DNA from: Candidatus Microthrix parvicella Bio17-1
GTDB taxonomy: Bacteria > Actinomycetota > Acidimicrobiia > Acidimicrobiales > Microtrichaceae
NCBI RefSeq assembly: GCF_000299415.1
Contig: NZ_AMPG01000003.1
Location: 316,093 to 380,092 of the forward strand
Direction of reading: 5' to 3'
Length of the DNA stretch: 64,000 nt
The notes under the pieces were generated by a model that was not told where the DNA came from, did no database searches, and saw only the letters and a list, made by a program, of their open reading frames with translations. This document shows, one piece after another, positions 37,513 through 46,241 of the stretch. The position numbers were made by a program, and so were the translations under genes. Each line of letters starts with the position of its first letter. Position 1 is the stretch's first letter.

Positions 37513-39165
37513 TCAACGCGGCGGGGCCGCCCAGAGCGCCTCGTTTTCCATCAGTTGGTCACTAATGGTTCCGCCGATCGCACGACTGGGATTCGATGAC
37601 GCAAGCACGGTCCACCCGGCACGGTCGTCGAGACCGGCGGGCCCGGCGGTGAAGTTGACCGCCACCAGCACGTCGCCAACCTGGGTGCTGCCGTGCTGTT
37701 GGGCGCCGTGCTGTTGGGCGCCGTGCTGTTGGGCGCGGTCTTGTTGGCCGCCGTCTGCGACAGGGCGAACCCAGGCCAGTACCTGATCGTCGGCCTGCAC
37801 GACCTCGTGGTGGCCCAGCCGAAGCGCATCGGAGGCTGAGCGGACCGCGAGCAGGTGTCGGTAGAGGGCCAGCATCGAACGAGGGTCGTCGCCCTGTGCC
37901 GCAACGCTGTGGACGTTGGACCCGGGCGGGAACGGCAGCCACGTTCTGGCCGACGCCCAACCGTGGCCCGCCTCGGCTGTCCACGGGATGGGCGCCCTGC
38001 ACCCGTCGCGCCGCCCGCCGGATGGGTCGACGATCGCCTCGGACGGCACATCGGCGTCCTCCAGGCCCAACTCTTCTCCGGCATAGAGAAACGGCGTTCC
38101 CGGGAGTCCCAGGAGCAGCACCGCCGCGGCACGAGCCACGGCCTCGTCACCGCCAAAGCGGGTGCGGTGCCGAGGATTGTCGTGGTTGGACAAGACCCAG
38201 GTGGTTTGCAGGCCCTTTGAGGCGAAGTGCTGGTCGGCGCCGGCCAGGTTGGTTCGCCAGGCCTCGGCATCCCACGGCCCGAACATGGCAGGAAAGTTGA
38301 ACGCCAGGTGAAGCTCCGGTGCGGTGTCACTTCCCGGGGGGCCGTTGCTGCCGTAGTAGGTGGCGATCTGGGCGGAATCCAGCAGGTACACCTCGCCGAT
38401 GGCCACGCGGTCGCCGTGGTAACCGTCGAGGACCGCGCGGATCTCTCGTAGGTACTCGTGAGCCGCCGGTTCGTCGACGAGCACCACGGCCGGCAACGCC
38501 GCCAACTCAGCGGGTACGTCGGGCAGTGCGGGGTCTTTGCCGATCAAGTGAATGACGTCCATGCGGAACCCGTCCACGCCCCGGTCCAACCAAAATCTCA
38601 GGGAGTCGGCCATGGCGGACCGAACCTCGGGGTTGGACCAGTTCAGGTCGGGCTGTTCGGGGCTGAACTGGTTGAGGTACCAGGCCTCGCTGCCCGGGTC
38701 CCAGGCCCATGCGGGCTCGCCGGCAGGGAACGCCCGGGTCCAGTTGTTGGGCAACTCGCCGGGGTTGTCGTTGCGCCAGTGGTACCAGTTGCGCTTGGGG
38801 TTGTCCCGCGACGAGCGAGATTCAATAAACCATGGGTGGGCGTCGCTGGTGTGGTTGGGCACCCAATCGAGGATGATTCGAAGGCTTCGCTGGTGCACCG
38901 CCTCCACCAACTCGTCGAAGTCGGCCAGCGTGCCGAACAGCGGGTCGATGTCGCAGTAGTCCGACACGTCATATCCGTGATCCACCATCGGCGATGGAAA
39001 CACCGGCGACAACCAGATGGCATCCACGCCGAGGGTTTCCAGGTGGCCGAGCCCGTCGATGATGCCCCGCAGGTCGCCAACCCCGTTGCCGGAGGTGTCA
39101 CGGAAGCTGCGTGGGTAGATCTGGTAGACGACGGCGCTGCGCCACCACGGGGCCGGTTCGGTCAT
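37513..39165 (-). CDS. GH13 alpha-glucosidase/oligo-1,6-glucosidase-type hydrolase
   Basis: A 550-residue family-13 glycoside hydrolase, no signal peptide, so cytoplasmic. The N-terminal WWRSAVVYQIYPRSFRD is the classic alpha-glucosidase/trehalulose-type opening. Catalytic residues: nucleophile Asp203 in DGFRMDV, acid/base Glu258 in AIGEVYLL, and transition-state Asp329 in LSNHDN. The QPDLNW motif favours alpha-1,4/1,6-glucosidase specificity. Near the C-terminus a GAQQH repeat (three copies of a 15-bp unit, about 37690-37735) interrupts the beta domain and looks like recent slippage. The ATG overlaps the stop of the zinc permease gene (ATGA), an unexpected operon partner. Confidence 0.85.
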   Translation of the reverse strand: MTEPAPWWRSAVVYQIYPRSFRDTSGNGVGDLRGIIDGLGHLETLGVDAIWLSPVFPSPMVDHGYDVSDYCDIDPLFGTLADFDELVEAVHQRSLRIILDWVPNHTSDAHPWFIESRSSRDNPKRNWYHWRNDNPGELPNNWTRAFPAGEPAWAWDPGSEAWYLNQFSPEQPDLNWSNPEVRSAMADSLRFWLDRGVDGFRMDVIHLIGKDPALPDVPAELAALPAVVLVDEPAAHEYLREIRAVLDGYHGDRVAIGEVYLLDSAQIATYYGSNGPPGSDTAPELHLAFNFPAMFGPWDAEAWRTNLAGADQHFASKGLQTTWVLSNHDNPRHRTRFGGDEAVARAAAVLLLGLPGTPFLYAGEELGLEDADVPSEAIVDPSGGRRDGCRAPIPWTAEAGHGWASARTWLPFPPGSNVHSVAAQGDDPRSMLALYRHLLAVRSASDALRLGHHEVVQADDQVLAWVRPVADGGQQDRAQQHGAQQHGAQQHGSTQVGDVLVAVNFTAGPAGLDDRAGWTVLASSNPSRAIGGTISDQLMENEALWAAPPR

Positions 39166-40040
39166 CGCCCCAGGGTAGATGCGGACGCCGTCGGCCGGCC
39201 GGAACGTTCCAGTACACGGCTGCGGGCGAGTGCGGCCAGCCAACCGCCGAAGGCGAGCGACACGATCGGGAAGCTGGGCGGCAGGTTGAACATCGCCGAC
39301 AACACCAGGCCGCCCCACACACAGCCGAGGGCGATCCCTGTGGCGATGGCGACCGCGGCGATCGGCCGGGCGGTGATCACCAGTGCGGTGGCGGCCGGCG
39401 TGACGACCAAGGCGAACAGCAACAGGGTGCCGACCACCTGGGTGGCCATGGCGACCACCAGTGCCAACAGCACCAGGAAGGCGATGCCCAGGGAGCGGAC
39501 CGGCACGCCGCGCGCCTCGGCCACCTCCGGGGTGATCGAGGCAAATAACAGCGGCCTGGCGATGATCACCATCGCGACGACGAGCACGGCGGTCATCGTG
39601 CCGAACACGATCAACTGCTCGGCGGAGATGGCCAACAGGTTGCCGAACAGCACGCTGGTGACGCTGGTGGTGCTGTCGGTCGCCATCGAGGCGAACAGCA
39701 CGCCGAGCGAGGTGGCGAAGGCGAGCACGGTGCCGGTGGCCACCTCCCGTCGATCCACCCGTTTGCCGAACGCTCCGATCGCAAGGCCCCCGGCGACGCA
39801 GAACACCGCCAGACCGAGCGTGACCGGTGCTCCGATCAAGGCCGCCCCGGTGGCTCCCGGAAACCCGATGTGGGCCAGGGCGTGGGCGGCGAAGGCGTCA
39901 CGACGGACGACTACGAAGTACCCGACCAACCCGGAGGCCAACGCCACCAGCGTTCCGCCGATGAACGCGTGGCGCATGAAGGTGGCGCCGAGCACCTCGA
40001 TCCAGCTGTTTTGGTAGCCGATCTGTGCGAGCAGACCCAT
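39162..40040 (-). CDS. znuB: Zinc/manganese ABC transporter permease
   Basis: 292 residues, ABC-3 family with about eight to nine transmembrane helices (for instance FIGGTLVALASGLVGYFVVV and ATQVVGTLLLFALVVTPAAT). The cytoplasmic coupling loop follows RRDAFAAHALAHIGFPGA. It is the membrane channel of the ZnuABC uptake system, with the ATPase and binding protein encoded just before it. It overlaps the ATPase stop by one base and the GH13 start by four. Zinc rather than manganese is inferred from the Zur-type gene and site upstream. Confidence 0.88.
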   Translation of the reverse strand: MGLLAQIGYQNSWIEVLGATFMRHAFIGGTLVALASGLVGYFVVVRRDAFAAHALAHIGFPGATGAALIGAPVTLGLAVFCVAGGLAIGAFGKRVDRREVATGTVLAFATSLGVLFASMATDSTTSVTSVLFGNLLAISAEQLIVFGTMTAVLVVAMVIIARPLLFASITPEVAEARGVPVRSLGIAFLVLLALVVAMATQVVGTLLLFALVVTPAATALVITARPIAAVAIATGIALGCVWGGLVLSAMFNLPPSFPIVSLAFGGWLAALARSRVLERSGRPTASASTLGR

Positions 40041-40819
40041 CAGGCGTTGCGGGTGAACAGATCACCCTGCGGGGTCCGGACCACCGCAATTGACGTTCCG
40101 TACAGGTGGCTGAGCAGTTCCTCGTCGACGACCTTGCCGATCACGTCGTAGTGGGCGTGTTCGTCCAGCAGGTACACGGCGCTGGTGAGCACCTCGAGCA
40201 GCGAGTTGAGCTGGTGGGCGACGACGAACACGGTCATGTTTCGCTCGGTGGCGAGGCGGCCGAGCAGCGCAGCGATCTGGCGCTGGTTACGCATGTCGAG
40301 GTTGGCCAACGGCTCGTCGAGTAACAACAGGTCCGGCGAGTTGACCAGCCCCGCAGCGATCGCCACCCGCTGCTGTTGCCCACCGGACACCTGCGACATT
40401 CGCTCGTCGGCGAAGCCGGTCGCATCGACGGCGGCCAATGCCTCGTCGACGAGGGCGTGAGGCTGGAGGTTGCGTTGGCCCACGCCCCAGCGGGTGCCCA
40501 GCAGGGACAGGTGCACCAGGTCGCGGCACCGCACCGCATCGCCGACGGCTGCGGTGTAGTTCTGAGGTACATATCCGATGCGAGGGTTGCCCCGACGGGG
40601 TGTTTCGCCCAGCACCTCGATGCTGCCGGTGCTCGGGGTGAGCAGGCCCAGCAGCAGCTTCAGGAAGGTGGTTTTGCCGGAGCCGTTGGGACCGATCACT
40701 CCGACGATGCAACCGCGGGGGACTTCGAAGGTGCCCTCCGACCAGATCTCTCGGCCACCTCGAACGACTGCGACGTCGGAGAAACGGACGACCGGACGCT
40801 TCGCGTCAGAGCCGTTCAT
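40040..40819 (-). CDS. znuC: Zinc ABC transporter ATP-binding protein
   Basis: A 259-residue ABC ATPase. Walker A is GPNGSGKT at 43-50, Q-loop at GYVPQNYTA, signature VSGGQQQRV, Walker B LLLLDEPLANLD and the switch His in VFVVAHQLN. It energises import through ZnuB. The stop overlaps the permease start and its own start lies inside the end of the binding-protein gene, so all three are co-translated. The C-terminus is a short regulatory-like tail (LLDEHAHYDVIGK). Confidence 0.9.
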   Translation of the reverse strand: MNGSDAKRPVVRFSDVAVVRGGREIWSEGTFEVPRGCIVGVIGPNGSGKTTFLKLLLGLLTPSTGSIEVLGETPRRGNPRIGYVPQNYTAAVGDAVRCRDLVHLSLLGTRWGVGQRNLQPHALVDEALAAVDATGFADERMSQVSGGQQQRVAIAAGLVNSPDLLLLDEPLANLDMRNQRQIAALLGRLATERNMTVFVVAHQLNSLLEVLTSAVYLLDEHAHYDVIGKVVDEELLSHLYGTSIAVVRTPQGDLFTRNA

Positions 40820-41745
40820 GAGGCGACAGCGCTCGTGAGCGTCCGCATCTGGGCGACCTGCCAGGGGATGAACCCGTCAGTGTCGGCCGGCACGGTCTCG
40901 GTCACTTCAACCACCGGCACCTTGGCAGCTTCGGCGGTTCGGCGCAGCTGGTCGGCCACCGGGCTTTCACTCTGTGGGTTGACGACGAGCACGGCGACGT
41001 CGCCCGAGGTGAGCAGCTTCTCGAACGCAGCCAGATCTGCGGGAGAAGGGTCGGTTTCGTTGAGTGCAGCCGCCCGGAACCCCCGAGGTGTGGCATTGCG
41101 CAGCTCGGCGGCCTCCAACAGGTCGTCCGCCACCGGCTCGGTCGAGGCGAAAGCGGCGCCGTCGGCTGCATCCCGCAGATCGTCGAGCGCCGTGTCGTAG
41201 GGCTGGAGCGCTGCCGCCCACGCCGTGGAGCGCTGGTCGAGGTAGTCGGCTGCGTCGGGGGCAAGGTCGGTCAGTTCCTCGGTGATCGCCTGGCTCGTGG
41301 AGCGCACCGCGGCCGGGGAATACCACAGGTGCGGATTGTCGCCGGTGGTGAGGTTGGAGACGATGCCGGCGTCGATCACCTCGGGTCCGTCATCGCCGAG
41401 TTGGTCGAGGGCCCGTTGGGCCCAGCTGTCGTACCCGAGTCCGTTGAGTACGGCCAGTTGGGCCTGCTCAAACGCTGCGCTGTCGGCGGGTGACGGCTCG
41501 TAGTCGTGGGGGTCTGCGGCTGATCCGGAGATGATCGTGTCCACCGCCACACAGTCCCCGCCGAGCGCTTCGACGATCTCGCCCCATTGATTAACGGTGG
41601 CGACGACCCGCACCGGCTTCACCGGGCAATCACCCTGCGGGGCATCGGCCTGCTCGCCCGTCCCACAGGCGGTCGCTGCCAGGCCGACGAGCATGGCGAC
41701 GCTCAGGACGCCTGCAGCGCTGCGAAGAACTCGAGTGGGGCGCAT
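40816..41745 (-). CDS. znuA: Zinc-binding lipoprotein of the ABC transporter
   Basis: 309 residues, cluster A-I solute-binding protein. The signal peptide ends at LAATAC (Cys27), a slightly relaxed lipobox, so it is anchored on the outer membrane face. Metal ligands: His in SAADPHDYEPSPAD, His in TGDNPHLWYSP, and acidic residues further on. The His-rich loop of some ZnuA proteins is absent, and a third His seems replaced (FASTEPVADDLL where a His is often found), which may change affinity. A Zur-like operator ends 8 bases before its start (41753-41770), so the message may be leaderless or nearly so. Confidence 0.85.
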   Translation of the reverse strand: MRPTRVLRSAAGVLSVAMLVGLAATACGTGEQADAPQGDCPVKPVRVVATVNQWGEIVEALGGDCVAVDTIISGSAADPHDYEPSPADSAAFEQAQLAVLNGLGYDSWAQRALDQLGDDGPEVIDAGIVSNLTTGDNPHLWYSPAAVRSTSQAITEELTDLAPDAADYLDQRSTAWAAALQPYDTALDDLRDAADGAAFASTEPVADDLLEAAELRNATPRGFRAAALNETDPSPADLAAFEKLLTSGDVAVLVVNPQSESPVADQLRRTAEAAKVPVVEVTETVPADTDGFIPWQVAQMRTLTSAVAS

Positions 41746-41752
41746 CCGGAAA

Positions 41753-41770
41753 TGATACCCATTCTCAATG
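41753..41770 (-). promoter_or_regulatory. Zur-box-like operator of the zinc uptake operon
   Basis: Minus-strand sequence CATTGAGAATGGGTATCA contains the imperfect palindrome TGAGAAT-GGG-TATCA, the general Fur/Zur-box shape. It lies between the zur stop and the znuA start, 8 bases from the latter, where bound Zur-Zn would block transcription. Actinobacterial Zur boxes are AT-rich islands in GC-rich DNA, as this one is. Not tested. Confidence 0.6.
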
Positions 41771-41793
41771 GGGGCCTTCGGTCGGACGCCTTC

Positions 41794-42267
41794 TCAGGCC
41801 GCTTGTTGGCACGCTGCGCACACGCCGATCAGATCCACCTGATGGTCGGCCGGAGCAAACCCATGCCGGTGTGCGAGCGCCTCCAGTTCGCTGACGACCG
41901 CTGCCTCGACGTCGCTGGGAAGGGTCACGTCCTCGACCGACCCGCATGCGGTGCAGATCAGGTGGTGATGGTGGAGGCCGCTGTGCGCCTCGGCCAGTTC
42001 GAATCGGGCGAATTCGTCCCCGGTGACAATTCGAAGCGCCACGCCGGCCTGTTCCAAGACTCCCAGGGTTCGATAGACCGAACTCTGCGCCAGGTCGGGC
42101 TGCAGTTCCATGATCTCGGGCAGGCTGAGCGGGGCGTTGGCTGAGGCCAACAACGCAACCAGGGTGCGGCGGTTGGCCGTGTACTGCTGGTCGACGGCCG
42201 CCAGGGCTTCGGCGGCGCTGTCGTGCACTTCGGTCACCGGAGTCGGGGGCTGGGGGCGAAGGGTCAT
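41794..42267 (-). CDS. zur: Zinc uptake regulator, Fur family
   Basis: 157 residues. The winged helix (LSLPEIMELQPDLAQSSVYR, TLGVLEQAG) is followed by the Fur dimerisation domain with HSGLHHHHLICTACGSVEDV and a second CxxC in IGVCAACQQAA, the structural zinc cysteines. The HHHH run supplies regulatory metal ligands. Its place directly ahead of znuACB and a Zur-like box makes Zur more likely than Fur or Mur. The ATG at 42267 is preferred; an upstream in-frame ATG at 42366 would add 33 residues of unlikely Pro/His-rich sequence. Confidence 0.85.
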   Translation of the reverse strand: MTLRPQPPTPVTEVHDSAAEALAAVDQQYTANRRTLVALLASANAPLSLPEIMELQPDLAQSSVYRTLGVLEQAGVALRIVTGDEFARFELAEAHSGLHHHHLICTACGSVEDVTLPSDVEAAVVSELEALAHRHGFAPADHQVDLIGVCAACQQAA

Positions 42268-42388
42268 GGAGGGCGCCAGCGTAGCCGGCCACAACCCGTC
42301 TCGATCACCAGCCAAGTGTCCTGGGACTTCCTCTTGATGTGGGTGTTGTGGCGGCTTCGTTGTCACAGGCCATCGTCATACTGGCCTC

Positions 42389-44317
42389 ATGCTCGACGTT
42401 TTCGACACGACTGAGGCGAAAGACTTTTCGGTGTATTCCGCCGAGGTCGACGCACGGTGGCACCCCGATCGGGGGTCCTCGGTGCCGGTCAGCGTGTTGG
42501 CGGGTTCGGTGGCCGACGCGGCACGCCTGTTGGTCGAGCGAGGAGTCGGCAAAGCACAGCCCCGCCAACCGTTGTGGGGTTCGGTTGCCGACGTTGCCGA
42601 CGTTGCCGACGATGCCGACGATGCCGAGTCCGGCACCGCCAACCCGGGTGTAGCCGCTGCTGCAGGCACGGCAGATGCCGGGTCCGCTGGTGCCGCCGCC
42701 GACGGTGCCGCTGGTGCCGCCGCCGACGGTGCCGCCGCTGCTGCCGCCGACGGTGCTGGGGGTGGGGTGGATGTGGCTGATTTGATGGTCGCGGTCGAGG
42801 CGATCGGCTTGTGTCGCCGGTTCCTGGCATCGGCCGAAGCCCAGATGATCGCCCGCCTTGAAGACACCAACGCGTCACTCAACCAACTCGGTGAACGCAC
42901 CACGTCCTGGCTGAGCCGCACCCAGGAGGTCCCAGGCCCCCAGGCTGCTGAGACCACCCGGGTCGCCGCCAAACTCGATTCCACGTTCCACCGGTTCGCA
43001 GCAGCCTTGGCCGCAGGTGAGATCGATCACTCCTATTGTGCGGCGCTGGTGCGTGCCTCCAACGACCGCACCGAAACAGCGTTGGTTGATCTCCAGGACG
43101 AACTGTTGGGCCGTGTGACGGGACGCCGGTTCGGTTCGTGGCGACGCGAACTGTCTGCGGTGTGTGCCCTGTTGGACACTGAGGGCCCCGAACCTGCGGT
43201 CGAACACGACGACAAGGTGTTTCTGTCCGAAACCCTTGACGGTCTCGTTGATCTGAAGGGCACCTTCACCGGGTCGACCGCGGAGGAGATCCGACAGTTG
43301 GTCGAGGCCCACACCGACCGGTTGTACCGCCAGGCCCGCCGAGACACGAACCTTACCCCCGACCTGAGAGTCCCAACCCGGGCGGTCCTCCGAGCACGAG
43401 CATTGCTGGACCTGTTACGCCGGGGTTCCTCCGAGCAGTCCACCGGCGGTCCCGTCACCCACATCAACCTCGACATCGAAGCCGCACCCATCCCCGCCAC
43501 CAACACCAACACCACCAACCCCGCAGACCGCAACGCCCAACATCCCGCCGTCGGGGATCCGCCCCCCGAGGTTCCCGCTGCCGAGGTTCCCGCTGCCGAG
43601 GTTCCCGCCGCCGGGGATCCGCCCCCCGACGATCCCGCTGCCGAGGTTCCCGCTGCCGGGGATCACCGCGCCGACGATCCCGCTGCCGGGGGTACCGCTG
43701 CCGGGGGTACCGCTGCCGGTCGTGGGCAGGCTCCCACACCGAACGACCGTGACGTTCCCACGAACGGTCGCAACGACGAGGGAAACAACAACCCTGCCAA
43801 CCCTGCCGATCCGTTGGTGGTGTCGCAGGCCCCACCAGGAGGAGAAACCTCCCGTGACTGGTTCCGACGGATCCTCGGCCAACGCGGCGACGTCCTCGCC
43901 GGAACCGCCAAACTCGCCGACAACAACCTCTGGCGGCTCCTCTGCAACCCCACCATCCACACCTTCGTCACCACCTCCGCCCACGAAATCCTCCAAATGG
44001 GCCGAGCAGTCCGCACCGCCACCCCCGCACAACAACGCGCCCTCCGGGTCCGCGATGGCGGCTGCGTGTTCCCCGGCTGCGACACCCCCATTGGCTGGAC
44101 CCAAGCCCACCACACCATCCACTGGTCCAAAGGCGGCCCCACCAACCTCGACTCAATGGCACTGCTCTGCACCACCCACCACGACATCACCCACCGCCAC
44201 CACTGGCAGATGTCACCCAACCACCACCCCAACGGCCAACCCAACGGCACCTTCCACTGGACCACCCCCTCCGGCCAAACCCTCCACTCACAACGCCACA
44301 GCGAAACCATCCCCTAA
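42389..44317 (+). CDS. DUF222 / HNH endonuclease (13E12-type) with internal repeats
   Basis: 642 residues. The DUF222 domain (about 130-330: FLASAEAQMIARLEDTNASL, TSWLSRTQEVPGPQA) precedes a C-terminal HNH nuclease: CVFPGCDTPIGWTQAHH, WSKGGPTNLDSMALL, CTTHHDITHRHHW with the zinc Cys pairs and catalytic His. These multicopy actinobacterial proteins are of uncertain role, possibly mobile-element or phage related. Three repeat tracts lie in linkers: Val-Ala-Asp triplets (about 42590-42625), Ala-Ala-Asp-Gly blocks (about 42690-42765) and EVPAA/GDPPP pentads (about 43555-43725). These vary easily by slippage in frame. Confidence 0.85.
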   Translation: MLDVFDTTEAKDFSVYSAEVDARWHPDRGSSVPVSVLAGSVADAARLLVERGVGKAQPRQPLWGSVADVADVADDADDAESGTANPGVAAAAGTADAGSAGAAADGAAGAAADGAAAAAADGAGGGVDVADLMVAVEAIGLCRRFLASAEAQMIARLEDTNASLNQLGERTTSWLSRTQEVPGPQAAETTRVAAKLDSTFHRFAAALAAGEIDHSYCAALVRASNDRTETALVDLQDELLGRVTGRRFGSWRRELSAVCALLDTEGPEPAVEHDDKVFLSETLDGLVDLKGTFTGSTAEEIRQLVEAHTDRLYRQARRDTNLTPDLRVPTRAVLRARALLDLLRRGSSEQSTGGPVTHINLDIEAAPIPATNTNTTNPADRNAQHPAVGDPPPEVPAAEVPAAEVPAAGDPPPDDPAAEVPAAGDHRADDPAAGGTAAGGTAAGRGQAPTPNDRDVPTNGRNDEGNNNPANPADPLVVSQAPPGGETSRDWFRRILGQRGDVLAGTAKLADNNLWRLLCNPTIHTFVTTSAHEILQMGRAVRTATPAQQRALRVRDGGCVFPGCDTPIGWTQAHHTIHWSKGGPTNLDSMALLCTTHHDITHRHHWQMSPNHHPNGQPNGTFHWTTPSGQTLHSQRHSETIP

Positions 44318-44324
44318 CAACCAG

Positions 44325-44508
44325 GCGAGAGCGAGGGGGCGAAGGCCGCGAGGGGGCGAAGGGACGAGAGGGCGAGAGGGCGAGGGGGCGAGAGGGCGAG
44401 GGGGCGAGAGGGCGAGGGGGCGAGAGGGCGAGGGGGCGAAGGGCGAGGGGGCGAAGGGCGAGGGGGCGAAGGGCGAGGGGGCGAAGGCCGCGAGGGGTGC
44501 GAAGGGAA
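44325..44508. repeat. GA-rich tandem repeat between genes
   Basis: The gap 44318-44626 has no gene. Its first part is built from 16-bp units GCGAGAGGGCGAGGGG (about four) followed by 15-bp units GCGAAGGGCGAGGGG (about three) and ragged relatives at both ends. The plus strand is almost free of T. The remaining 44509-44626 holds the promoter-proximal region of the next gene with nothing I can name. Confidence 0.85.
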
Positions 44509-44626
44509 CACGGGAACGGAACTCGCCGCCGGAGCGGCCCAGTCCGCTGGCAACTGCGGCTCCGCCGGCCTCTACGATGGCGAGGTCGGGGCTCGCGTGG
44601 GGCCCCTCCGAGGGGAATGTCGCTCG

Positions 44627-46228
44627 ATGGCACAACCGGCAGGCGATTCGCCGACGGAACTCGATGCTTCGGCAACAGGAGGACCGCTCGGTGAAGATGG
44701 GCAGGCCGACCGCGATGCGAACCCTGAGGTCGACGGCGGGTCTCATCCAACAGCATCACCGGGTTCGGACTCACCCCACCCGACCGACTCACCCCACCCG
44801 ATTGACTCACCCCACGCGACCGAGTCCCTTGACTTGACGGCATCGTCCGACTTGTCGGCCTCGCCCCGCGCGATTCCGTGGTCACGCGGGTTTCTGGTGG
44901 GGTTGGCGCTCATTGGATTGGTGGCGCTCGGGGTTCGGGTGGCCTACATCGTGATTGCCAAGTCCAACGGTGATGCCTGTGGCCAAGTGGTGTGCGGCGA
45001 TGCCTACTACTACGGGCTCCAGGCCGAGGTGCTCGCAAACGGCGATGGATTTGATCGACCCTTCAGCGGCGGCGAGGCGGCCGATCACCCGCCGCTGACC
45101 GCGATTGTGGCCACCCCCGCAGCCTTGCTGCCGGGCGACAACGTCATGGCGCAGCGCCTCACCATGGCGTTGGTCGGCACGGGAGCGGTGCTGATGATCG
45201 GGCTGCTGGGCCGCGAGGTGATGAGCGAACGAGCAGGGCTCATCGCCGCAGGCATCGCAGCGCTGTACCCCAACCTGTGGATGAACGACGGTGTCGTGAT
45301 GTCCGAGGCCCTCACCGCCCTGGGTATGGCCACCTGCCTGTGGCTTACCTACCGCCTGATCCGTGGACCAACCGTGTGGGCAGCGCTCTGGTTGGGGGCG
45401 GCAATCGGGTTGACCGTGTTGGCGCGAGCCGAATTGGCGATGTATCTGCCGCTGGTCGTGCTGCCCGTCCTGCTGTGGCGGGTTGACCTGGAACTGCGGG
45501 TGAAGGTGATCAGGTTGGCCGTGGTTGGTGCCGCAGCTCTGATGATGATGGCTCCGTGGACCATCTACAACGCCATCCGGTTTGAACGGCCGGTGTTGGT
45601 GTCAACCAACGACGGGCTCACCTTGATTGGCGCCAATTGCGACAGCGTGTACTTCGGTCCGATTACGGGCCTGTGGAATGGGTTCTGCGCTGACGACGTG
45701 CCCGCCGAGGGCGATCAGTCGGAGGTGTCGGCGGCCTACCGCAGCGCTGCCATCGAGTACGTGGGTGATCACCTCGACCGCGTTCCCGCAGTGCTGGCGG
45801 CCCGGATAGGCCGGGTGTGGGGCGTCTACAAGCCCACCCAAATGGCGGAGTACAGCAGGGGCGAGGGCCGTGAACGGTCGCTCAGCCTGATCGGCACGTG
45901 GGTCTACTACCCGCTGATGGCCGCTGCCATGGCCGGAGTGGTGGTGCTGTGGCGTCGGCGCACGGCTGTGTGGCCGCTGTTGGCCACGTTTGTGATGGTC
46001 ACCGTGACCGCTGCACTGCTCTACGGTCTGACCCGGTTCCGGGTTCCTGCCGAGGTGGCCATCGTGGTGCTCGCCGCCGTGCTGATCGATCGCCTGCTGC
46101 CTGGTGATGATGCTGCGGCACGGTCCCGACCCGACAGCGGTGAGGCCGTCGCTGGCGACCATGTTGGCGTCGAGCCAACGTCAGCCGAGGCTCCGATGTC
46201 GTCCTTGGGCGAGATCGTGGCTGGGTGA
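44627..46228 (+). CDS. Membrane glycosyltransferase, GT39/ArnT-like family
   Basis: 533 residues with about ten transmembrane helices. A disordered Ser/Pro/Asp-rich N-terminus (to about 85, with a repeated SPHP-DSPHP motif) precedes GFLVGLALIGLVALGVRVAY. A luminal acidic loop follows (CGDAYYYGLQAEVLANGDG), then ADHPPLTAIVATPAALL, typical of GT-C mannosyl- or arabinosyl-transferases that use polyprenyl-phosphate sugars outside the membrane. The long extracytoplasmic loop at LVSTNDGLTLIGANCDSVYF is also family-like. Donor and acceptor are unknown. The ATG at 44627 follows AGGGGA by 11 bases; 44597 is an alternative. Confidence 0.75.
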   Translation: MAQPAGDSPTELDASATGGPLGEDGQADRDANPEVDGGSHPTASPGSDSPHPTDSPHPIDSPHATESLDLTASSDLSASPRAIPWSRGFLVGLALIGLVALGVRVAYIVIAKSNGDACGQVVCGDAYYYGLQAEVLANGDGFDRPFSGGEAADHPPLTAIVATPAALLPGDNVMAQRLTMALVGTGAVLMIGLLGREVMSERAGLIAAGIAALYPNLWMNDGVVMSEALTALGMATCLWLTYRLIRGPTVWAALWLGAAIGLTVLARAELAMYLPLVVLPVLLWRVDLELRVKVIRLAVVGAAALMMMAPWTIYNAIRFERPVLVSTNDGLTLIGANCDSVYFGPITGLWNGFCADDVPAEGDQSEVSAAYRSAAIEYVGDHLDRVPAVLAARIGRVWGVYKPTQMAEYSRGEGRERSLSLIGTWVYYPLMAAAMAGVVVLWRRRTAVWPLLATFVMVTVTAALLYGLTRFRVPAEVAIVVLAAVLIDRLLPGDDAAARSRPDSGEAVAGDHVGVEPTSAEAPMSSLGEIVAG

Positions 46229-46241
46229 ACCCCCGGTTGGG

